NCBI GenBank assembly: GCA_000750105.3
Contig: JPHH03000002.1
Span: forward strand, 558,001-622,000
Reading direction: 5' to 3'
Length of the DNA: 64,000 bases
From: Tolypocladium sp. Sup5 PDA-1
Taxonomy: Eukaryota > Ascomycota > Sordariomycetes > Hypocreales > Ophiocordycipitaceae
Shown piece by piece: positions 54,997-64,000 of the stretch. The notes under the pieces are model-generated. The model saw only the letters and a program-made list of their open reading frames with translations, did not search any database and was not told where the DNA came from. The translations under genes and the position numbers were made by a program. The stretch's first letter is position 1; each line of letters opens with the position of its first letter.

Positions 54997-57900
54997 TTTG
55001 ACGGTGTTTTCGGGTGCGCCGAGCGAAGGGTCGGTTCTGTCGGTTCAGGGGTAAAAGAAGAGTAGTAGGTCAGGTCGGTTCCATAAACTTGTCGACTCGC
55101 GGGATTGGACCCAACGCTTGAGTGTGGAAGAACTGTGGCAGAGATGCTGCAGCACGTCAGCATGTGACTTTCTTGGGAAATATTCGCAAAGCAGCCCAAG
55201 TGTTTAGACTCTTTGATACTCAATGGCGAGAGCATTCGTCCATTCGTACCATACAGCTTGGACCATGCATGGCGTGAAAGTGACGATTGGGATCAGTGCT
55301 TAACCGTGCACGGTGTTGCACCCTTGTCCCGAACCCTCGCGACGTTAAGGAGAGTGTCTGCGTACCTGGTGGAAAGCTTTCCCTGAGCCGGAAGCGTTTC
55401 AGCCAGGCAGGTTCAGCGAATTCGACCGCGGCATGAATGGCGTCTACCAGGCAGTCGGGATGAAGTATCGGACGAGTCTACGTACGGTCGTTCACACGGG
55501 GTTGTGAAAGGTCGAGAGAAACGAAAGGCACGATCTGGGCTCGGAAGGCACAGTTCGTATCGAGTCGTATGATGGTAATCTTCGCTGCTGGCTGATGCAG
55601 GCTCACAACAGCTGCATTGGTTGACGCACGCGGTTGAAGGAAGGTATTCGGGATCAGGAGACAGGCACGGCGACACGGTGCAGTGCCAAGGTTGATTGAC
55701 GGTGACAAGGAGCGTGTGTCTCAAATACAGGCGCAACAGGGCATGTTCGGCGAGACGAGGTTGGGGTTGTTGAGTGGACAGTCGGCGTCCCGGTCGAAGC
55801 TGGGCGAGGAGGTGAGAGGAAGACGGGCCCTCTTTTTGATGCGATGGAAGAAAGTTCTAATCGTGAGGAGAGCAACAAGGGGAGGCGGAGAACGGAAAGA
55901 AGAAGACGCCCAGCGCGACCAGGGTGCAAAGAAATTGGGAACCTGGAAGCGGAGCGACGATGAAGGGGGGACGGACTGTCGAGGGCTGAACCTGGTCGAT
56001 TTGTCCAGTGGGTGCAAGCACTGAGCGCTCCGTGGTGTGGGTTCGGGTGCCTGGCTGGTGCCCTGCGAGCGCCATCTCATCTGCCACAGCGCTGGAGGAG
56101 CCCTGTGGTGGGCACGCCGCCAGCGGAAGCACGCTCTGGCCAGGTGAAGATGCTGGGGCCCCGCAGGGGTGTGTGCGCAAACAAGCCGACGGGCACCTCA
56201 GCACCTCGCATCTCTCACCACCGTCGACTGGCGTCCCTGACAGGGGTCTGTCTGTTCGCAAAGGGGCTCCCAGTTTGTTCCCCCGATTCCTCCACTGTCA
56301 GCCGGGCAGCCCAATCTTTCGGGAGCGGCTCGTCGCTGGACCGGCCTGAATCTGGGAACACGGTCGAGGGCATCCGAGCCCGCAGGGGCGTGTAACAGAC
56401 GTGTGCCACCGGGAGCCGCCTTGCCAATGGGAGCAGAGAAACACATGGTGAAATTGGCCTGGCGTGGTTGTGCAGCAAGGCGCGCAAGTACATGTCATAC
56501 TTGAATGAAAAGGAGGCCCTATCGCGAGAAGTGCAAGCGACCGGTATGGCGGGAGACGGCCGCTCTCAACGGCCCGGCGAGAAAGCGCTGGGTTCCCTGA
56601 AGTGGCTTTCGGCCTTCCATTTCATCACCTGCAGTGAACACCAAGAGGACCACGACCAGTGTGCTGGATGGAGGCGGGAGGCTTGGTTGCTTTTCTCGAG
56701 CCGCCTCCGTGTTCATCGTCGTGGCTGGACGTGTAACCAAGAACCGATGCAGGAGAAGCCAGCCAAGACATCATCATCTCACCGTCGTCCGCTTCCCCTT
56801 TTGTTTCGCGCCTTGCCCAGCAGCCCACCGCACCGCATTCGACCCTCCACGATGCTGCAAGCGCACAGAGTCTACGGTGACACGTCGCACAGGTGCATAA
56901 TGTCGTCCATTTAAGGCTTCATCCTTTTGTTGCCCCGCGCTGACCAGTGGCAGCGGGAGGAAGCCTCACGCATATTCCAGGCCCGTGCCGTGCCGTCAAC
57001 GGCTTTCGTTGCCAAAAGTATGCGCTCGAGGCATGTCGGCTTTTCTGCTGATGGCCGTTTCTTCTGCCCTCCCATCCCGCTTCTCATGACGTCTTTTGGG
57101 ATGGGATGCCAACGGCAGCAAACGAACATGCATGCGCTGCGGGAGACACGGGGCGGGTGTCGTTTATTGCCAGGGGGTCCTGCACGTTTGGACCCCAAGT
57201 CTGGTCGAACAACGGACGATTGTGCATGCAGCTGCTGCAAGGAACGGGCCAACTCCTAAAGCCATGCAGCGCGACTGCAACCCGCCAATGCGCAGTGATA
57301 ACAGGTCTAATGAGCACCACCGCAAGTTGATTGCGGCCGGGACAAATCAACGAGCAGCAATGCTCCTGGTGGCGGCGGGTTGACAGGAGACTCGGCGTTG
57401 CGTGAGACTTCCAATTGCTTGGCTCGGTCCATTCAGGGACCGCAGTGGCGACATTGCACGATCTTGGCTCAGCCTGACCGAGTTGCTTCCTTTCTTTTCC
57501 CGTCGGATGACTTGCATACATGCCTATCCAGCAACTGAGATGGCTTTTCGGATCTTGAGCGGGCCGCATCGCGAAAAGCTGTCACGCGGCTGGACGGCCC
57601 CAGCAGGTGACGGGAGCATTGACCCAGGGCTTCGGCCTGCACAGACATTGAGCTGGTCACCGGTGCAAATGAAGCCGACAGTCTTCATATGTGAAATCCT
57701 CCAGGCAGAACGTTGGAATAATACAACAATTCCCTCGCTTATTACGGAAACATCTCCAAGCCAAGCAAAGGTACCGGCACGGGCCCAGCACTCGGGTTGA
57801 TCATCTCGCATATCTCACGGCCCGCCTTGCAGCGTCCATGATGCGTAGAAATATGACAAACCACGAGGGCTTTCGGTCGCCCCCGAAATTGAGATGATCA

Positions 57901-60900
57901 TTGTCGGGGAAGTCACGAGGTTGTCTTGGCCGTCTCTGTTTCACGGACAGAGACGAGACACTGTTTTGCTTTTGGTCGAGTCTCGTCGTGACATGAGTTC
58001 ATTCAAACGCGCCTTGGCCGACCCACAGCGAAAGTCGCCTGACACGAGACTTTGAGATCCCGTTTGGGTGCTCGCTTTGAACCGAGCCGCAATGCGCTCC
58101 GCATATCCGGACGGACAGCGCATGCATCCATCGCACTGTCGTGGGCAGTGAGCACCAACAAAAACAACTGTGCATCTCGGAGTTCCATCACACGTGGGCG
58201 TGTAAGCCCCAAAAAAAGAACGTTGAGCCTCCCAAGCTGAGGAGCTGTTTCACGTACACAGAAAAGGAAGGAACAGAATTTTCTTGCCCCGTCGCTTTGT
58301 CAGTCAGTGGTTTTTTTCCTTGTTCGCTATTGCCAGGGGGCCTCACGTGCGTGCGTGCTTTTTGGCTGTTGAAGCCTGATCCGTCGGTGACTGGTACGGT
58401 AGATTCCGCAGTGGCCACCTCTCCCCGCTTTCCCATTTGGCGGGTCAGTCCCTGGTTTCCGCGCACCAATCAGAGGCCCGTTCCTGACGCTTAGCCCGAT
58501 TAGTCGCAGCCTTCCCCTGAGCTACGAGTACAGGCTACGAGTATCCGTACTCCGTACAGCGCTGTTAGACTCAGGGGAGAGGGGTGTCGTTAGGGGCGGC
58601 GGCACTCTGACGGGGAAAGAGCGAGGACGCAGCCTTCGAGATGAGCGGAAGGGATCATTCTTCTCCGGTGAGCGTGACTTCCGTCTGTTGCTGACTGTGC
58701 CAGCTCACCTTCGCCATGGATCCATGGTACGAGCCAAATCGATTGTCTCGACAGGTCTGCTCTGATACCTTCGCGACGATGCAAATGCGGGTGCGGGCCA
58801 ACACGTCCAAACGTCCTCCACTACGGAGTATAATGGTATAGGTACCGCCGTTGCGCCATCGCCCGTGGCTCTCTCCTGCCAAGTTGGCAACACCACCCAC
58901 CACCTTGGGCCATCGACAAGCGTCCATCTTCCCACCCTCCTCCAGGCTGGCGCGCGAGGCTATCGGGACGCTAGTACTCGTACTGGCACGAACCGCAAGA
59001 TGCTGGTGCGCGCCCTTTCATCTGGTCTCTGAATCGCGCCTCCGCGCGGTAACCGAAATCAAGGACCCAAAAGCGGGCAAGGCGTTCGCGAAACTGTTTC
59101 TCGACGTCAAGCCACGCAGTGGCGGAGGGACGGGGCCATGCAGGGCCAGTGAGGCTCTGTACGGCCGAGCAAACAGGTTGCTACGAGTACGTACGGGCTG
59201 GAAGTCCACAAGTCTTGGCCCAGTCGTCTCACGATCAAGATGGTTCCCCCGCAAATTCGGCTCCAGCGTCTCCGACCTCTCTCCCTGTCAACGTGCTGGA
59301 CTTGCCTCGGACGGCTCTATCTTGCGAAATTTGCTTTTTGAGCACTCTGTTTGTTCAGCTATGCAGTGATTGCAAGGTCCAACCCGGCACTTGGATGAAG
59401 CCGGTATTCGTGCTCTCCGCTCGACTCCGTCTGCACCTCTGGCGGTCACCAACTGCTTTCAAACCTCATCCCGTCCAATGAGCAGACTGAAACTTCGAGC
59501 AGACAGCAGCCCGATTCTGCTTCGCCATGTATGCCAACATTCTGAGCCAGTGCAGCAGTTCGGAGTACGTACGGAGTACGATACGAGGCGCTTTGTGCGT
59601 CAATCTCCACAAGGCCAAACGGATCCAGGTCGGCATTGTCAGCTTCGCCAGACTAGCTGGATCGCGATTGATCCAACACGCTGGCTCAGCTCTCGCGCTC
59701 CCTCTTTGGTGGCACTAGTCAAGCTGCCGATCACGAACCATGGTGAGCAGGAGCGCCATGACTCCACGCCTTCTCAGCGCCAATCTTTACTTGGACGCTA
59801 CCACGCGTTATAAACGCGTTTACAGACTATGCGACAAAGTACACACCACGCATCCTTTGGCCTACCAGTGCAGGCGATGCGCACAGGTGCCCACGGCTGC
59901 CCGCCTCTTCTCCATTCTCCCACAGATGCGTTTTGGTTTCTAACCTTGTAACCGTCAGTCGTGAAGCATCCGATATCAGCCGGGTCCTGTTTCTCACTTG
60001 CAATGCCGGCGCGGGGAAGGGACTGAGACAAGGATTTGAGTAACCACCTTACACGGTTACTACGGACTACTTCGCGCATATTCGTACACATCACGACGCG
60101 TCCGAGCATGACGCGGGGTAAATTGACAAATTCGATCTGGGGATTCAGCTCTACCGCCAGCCAGAAGTTCGTCCTCCCACGTGACGCGCTCCCAACCTGG
60201 ATGCAACCAGGATCCGGCACGTGGCCGCCAAGCCGATGCGGCCGACACGGCGGCGATGGTCCGTGCTTCAACTCCGGTCGGAAACCCACCAACTGTCCTG
60301 GGACTCATCAATGACGAAAGAATACGCGAGTTGCAACAAGTTGGTTGCAGCAAACGCAAGCCACTTTGAATAGTGCTGTTGTTCATGTGGATTAGGCTAC
60401 CAAGCCAACCAGGCAGCATCAGAGGCCTCAGAGGCTAACAATGCCGAACAAGTTCGCATACAAGAGCAAGACTGTCGAGGCATCTACTCCAAGCTGTGTG
60501 CCCCCCTGGTTCGGTCGGGCGGTCCTGCCTTTCCCGTACACTGCTTTCCGGCTCAAAGAAGCCCTCTTCCAAGAACGAGTGTTCTGTCTCCGACTCTCCG
60601 TGCTCGTCCACTGCTTGGTCTGTGCACATTGAGGCGGTTGCCTCACGACACAGCGGCGAGTCATCGCCTCTGAACAAGCCGCCACTACCCACTACGGCTA
60701 CATTCTATTCGGCGGGCATTCCATTTTGGCGGGGTTTCTCGGACAAAACTGGTTTGTGTCAGTGCCCTGTTTGTTTGTCCTCTGGGCATGGTGGAGACAC
60801 CGCTGCTTCTGCGGAACATCAATGGATTGCTGACGATGATGCAGCAAATATGCAGCATGCGGCTCTATACATAGGTTTCAACGGCCAACACAGGCAGGGC

Positions 60901-61240
60901 GCAAAGCACATCGAGGCAGCAATTGATTGCTCCCGATGCCGCCGCCTCCACGAAATGTGTTCGCCAAGGGCGCGGTGAGCCTGTTCCGTGTGGCTCCTCT
61001 CCACATTCTATGATGCATGGACCATGGCATCAGCCATCGACACAATGACCAACAATGGATCTGTCAATGAACAACAATAAAGAACCAGTGAATGGAGCGA
61101 GGCTCGTGAGGTATATAACTGTGCTGCTCGACCGATAAGTGGAAAATGCCATGCGGACTCTAGAAATACCATCTCGATCCCCACGAGATCACCAGCTCTC
61201 AAGCGTTGTTTGAACGAGCAGAATTTTGATGTTGAATGCC
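54997..61240. other. Gene-poor stretch, 6.2 kb
   Basis: The longest interval without a convincing gene. Frames up to 172 codons exist on both strands, but none has a recognisable domain, signal peptide or credible intron pattern. The first 1 kb is probably promoter/leader of the 1071-aa gene. Copies of the 11-mer GTACTCCGTAC lie at 58547-58557 and (reverse) 59569-59579, with a shorter TACGGAGTA near 58822. No transposon ends, tRNA or rRNA were recognised. Confidence 0.45.
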
Positions 61241-61312
61241 ATGGCTGAGCTGGACGTCATGGCTGAGCTGGACGTCATGGCTGAGCTGGACGTCATGGCT
61301 GAGCTGGACGTC
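61241..61312 (+). repeat. Perfect 18-bp tandem repeat, four copies, in coding sequence
   Basis: ATGGCTGAGCTGGACGTC occurs four times without a mismatch at 61241, 61259, 61277 and 61295, in frame with the FAD monooxygenase. Each copy begins with ATG and encodes MAELDV. Confidence 0.95.
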
Positions 61313-62918
61313 ATCGTTGCGGGTGCCGGCATTGCCGGCTTGACCTGCTCCATCGCTTTGGCCCGTCACAGGGGGGTAAAAGTCACAATCCTCGAGCGGT
61401 TCCCTGACAGTGGACCGGTACGTTTGACATCGGAGAGCATCAGACAGGATGCTGCGTGCTCTTAACAGACCGCCGACTAAGCGGGCTTTAGGTCGGCAAC
61501 GGCGTCCAGGTGCCTTGTAACGCTGCGCATGTTATGCGCAAACTCGGTCTCCTGAACCTGTTGCTTAAGAAGGCAGTCGGCCCAGCCACGGCAACACCAT
61601 CTATGAACTATACAGATGGCAGAGTGCTCCTTACGAGAGATTTCACGCGGTACGAAGAGTGGTATGGCGCTCCATGGCTGTACGTTGCCCTCAGGATATT
61701 GTCTCACAGTCTATGTTGTTGGCTTATGCTAACTCAAAGTCAGGTTAATTCACCGAGCCGATTACGTGAAAATTCTGTACGATGAAGCACGCAGACTGGG
61801 CGTTCAGGTCAAATTCGGCTGCGAGGTCCAGGAAGTTGACTTTGAGGCTCCTTGGGTCAAGTTAGCCAGCGGCGAAGTTCACTCTGCGGACGTCATCATT
61901 GGCTCGGACGGTACGTCGTTTCAACCCTTGTCAAGGTTCCCCTCTCTAACTCAGCCCAGGCCTCAAATCGACTATTCGATCCGTGCTGCACCCCTCTATA
62001 CAACCTCGACTGACTGACTCGTTTGCCTATCGGGCAATGTTTCCCGTCAGTCAACTCACATCACCCACCCTTCAACACATCCTCAACCCCTCGGCCTGTC
62101 TTTTCTGGTTCGGCCCACGAATTCAAATAGTCCTGTATGCTCTTCGAGGAGGCGAAGTATATAATCTCGTCATCGTCACCGGCGACCCTCCTTTCAACGC
62201 CAAATGCCGAGACGGAGATGCTCTTGCTTTACTACGCGAAAGACTCTCGGACTGTGACCCGGCAGTGAGGGAGCTGATGGACGCCGCGCAGGAGCTGGTC
62301 AGCTTTCCGCTGTTGGAGTTGGAAGACCTGCCATCTTGGACCAGGGGCAATGTGACGATCATGGGCGACGCTGCTCACCCGACCCTTCCACATCTCGGCC
62401 AAGGAGCGGCAATGTGCGTCGAAGACGGGCTTGTTCTGGGCACCCTTCTCGGGCGCCTGACCGAGCACGTCAACTCTAGCTCCTCCCACGGAACCCTGAA
62501 GAGCGGCATCCCCACCGTCCTCAAGAGCTTCGAATCCCTACGGCACGCCCGCACGACGCGCATCGTCTCCCAGTCCCACCTGGCCGGCATCTACGCCGAA
62601 CTTCCCCCCGGTGCCGCCCAGCGCGCCCGCGACGCCGAAGTCGTCGACTACGACGAGCGCACGTGCATCAGCAACTGGCCGTGGATCGACTCGCGATGGA
62701 ACAGGGAACTGCTCGGGTACAGGGCGGGCGACGTGGCGGAGCGCGAGTTTGAGCGGCTGGTCGAGGAGGGGGCCTTGGACGAAGTGTACAGCGACATGGA
62801 CGCGAGCCGGGCTCGGGCACGACGGTGCAGTGTGCATGGTGTTGCGATTGATAAGAACTGGTCTCAGATTGTGTTGGATCGGATTCTGCGCTTGAAGGAC
62901 TCATGCGTCGTTATGTAG
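61241..62918 (+). CDS. FAD-dependent aromatic monooxygenase (salicylate-hydroxylase-like)
   Basis: Exons 61241-61417, 61492-61679, 61744-61910 and 61960-62918; introns have GT...AG ends and phases agree. The protein is 496 aa from 61241 (478 from the last repeat ATG; another ATG lies at 61229). It hydroxylates an aromatic ring using NAD(P)H and O2. Domains: the FAD-binding GxGxxG motif IVAGAGIAGLTCSIALARHR right after the MAELDV repeats, the middle DG motif (IIGSDG|LKSTIR), and the second FAD motif GDAAHPTLPHLGQGAAMCVED. The C-terminal region is typical of the salicylate hydroxylase group, with RIVSQSHLAG. Substrate uncertain. The hydroxyquinol genes at 32-35 kb could in principle receive products of such an enzyme. 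Confidence 0.88.
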
Positions 62919-63446
62919 ATCACGGTTGCCTTCTTACGATTTGTATCATATCATTAGTAAACGACATACACTCATTTAATGCGTCTTAACTACGTCGCCA
63001 GCACATGGACATGTAAAAGTGTGACTGAGCCTCACATTCGTCTAGCTCCTCTATATTACGTACAGAATGCCTCTTCTATTATCTGTGTATACACACCTCT
63101 GTCTTCACGCTGCCCAAAAAGCCATAAGTAGGAAAGACCAGACCCGGTCGTCTATGAGATCAGTTGGCTTTCAGCAGCGATGATGATAACTCCGCGTCCC
63201 AATGCAAAAACAGAAACATTTTGAAAGCAAAAATTAAAGAAAAAGTCCGTCCGACCGCAACAGTTCTTTTATCTGATGTGGTAGATGTGAGGAGGGGGGG
63301 CTTGGCGAGAAGCCGATCCCCTTCGTAATAGTAGTGTGTAATCCCGAAGATCCACAGAGTTTGCGTATAAAGACAACAAGGAGAACAGGAGGAAGCGAGG
63401 CTAGGGTCGGAAAATGGGAAGAAAGGGGGGAAGGAGGTTGTTTCTT
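62919..63446. other. Intergenic between convergent 3' ends
   Basis: AT-rich 3' flanks of the monooxygenase and the ABC transporter. No gene seen. Confidence 0.55.
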
Positions 63447-64000
63447 CTACTCCTTCTTCTTCTTCTCCTTGCCGAGGTTCTTCTTGGGCACGCGCACGAG
63501 CCAGTAGACGAAGAGCGCGGCGCCAATGTTGAAGGCGATGTAGACCCACAGGAGGCCGAAGTTGCGCCAGCGCTCGTCGTAGCTGCTGCTGACGCCGGCG
63601 AGGAACGTGTTGGTGTCGGCGACGGGGCAGTATTGGCAGTCCTTGGTGGCGTCCATGTTGGTGACGAGGCCGCCAAAGGCCTTTACGTACGAGGACATGT
63701 ACTCGCCGCACGTCTGGTTGGAGGGGGGGTCGAAGTGCAGGAGCTCGTTGGCGGCGCAGATGACCTCGGTATTGGCGATGCCGACTGATAGCATGCCGCT
63801 GACGAGGTACGTGAAGGGCGATACGCGATCTGTATTGCGGTTCGATTAGTGAGGGTTCGTTCTCTCTCTGTGTGCTTGCATGTGTGCAGGATTCAGCAAA
63901 TGGTAGTACTTACACATGAAGATCCAGAACTGCGGGAGTTTGTCGGGCTTGGCGAGGACACCGCAGAAGATGAGACACAGCATGAACATCAGGTTGGCAA
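63447..64000 (-). CDS. PDR-type ABC transporter (ABCG), C-terminal part, cut by window edge
   Basis: Last exon 63829-63447 and the beginning of the preceding exon (64000-63914, continuing outside). They are joined by an intron with GTAAGT...ATACAG and phase kept, giving FMYRVSPFTYLVSGM. The visible part includes the end of the second membrane domain (NLMFMLCLIFCGVLAKPDKLPQ-type helix and loop). It also includes the large final extracellular loop with paired cysteines (TCGEYMSSYVKAFGG, CQYCPVADTNTFL), a last helix (LLWVYIAFNIGAALFVYWLV) and a Lys-rich tail. These are hallmarks of fungal CDR/PDR full-size exporters of drugs and metabolites, so the nucleotide-binding domains should lie beyond the edge. 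Confidence 0.9.

Overview
This window is nuclear DNA of a filamentous ascomycete (Pezizomycotina). The signs are short introns (about 50-90 nt) with GT...AG ends and CTAAC/CTGAC-type branch sites, wide gene spacing, and fungal-restricted families: a Zn(II)2Cys6 regulator, DUF8035 and DUF2293 proteins, a vWA-Hint protein, deuterolysin, lactose-permease-like and choline/GABA-type permeases, and a PDR-type ABC transporter. A Sordariomycete, perhaps Hypocreales, is my inference. No rRNA, tRNA, CRISPR or intact transposon was recognised.

Layout. 0.8-6 kb: a DUF8035 protein, a frameshifted small secreted cysteine-rich ORF, and a 167-aa protein of unknown role. 6.4-15.8 kb: a carbon/nitrogen scavenging block with an MFS sugar porter and a bacterial-looking intracellular GH20 hexosaminidase transcribed divergently from a G-rich, CreA-site-like promoter, followed by an APC permease and a Zn2Cys6 regulator. 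16.9-21 kb: an internally deleted deuterolysin and, 3 kb on, a membrane-anchored protein resembling only the deuterolysin propeptide. 21.5-30.6 kb: DUF2293, a two-exon LRR protein, a small two-helix membrane protein, and a coiled-coil protein. 31.3-35.1 kb: a broken gene, then maleylacetate reductase and hydroxyquinol 1,2-dioxygenase in divergent orientation (lower hydroxyquinol/resorcinol pathway). 35.6-41.4 kb: an eight-exon patatin-like phospholipase divergent from a trypsin-like protease that carries three amphipathic-helix repeats, both behind TATA boxes. 42.3-46.2 kb: a thiolase and a vWA-Hint protein. 49-55 kb: a 34-aa cysteine-rich microprotein, a GNAT acetyltransferase and a 1071-aa disordered protein. 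55-61.2 kb: a gene-poor stretch. 61.2-64 kb: an FAD monooxygenase whose N-terminus is made of a perfect 18-bp tandem repeat, and the 3' end of an ABC transporter cut by the window edge.

The strongest candidate for an undescribed system is the divergent protease/patatin pair (35.6-41.4 kb): a protease with its catalytic triad intact fused to three potential membrane-active helices, beside a lipase with its catalytic dyad intact. Both enzyme types are known effector modules in immunity and cell-death systems; the link proposed here is inference. A second unexplained signal is an 11-bp motif, GTACTCCGTAC, present five times exactly and only between genes. All coordinates and splice sites were read by eye and checked for reading phase; no similarity search was run.
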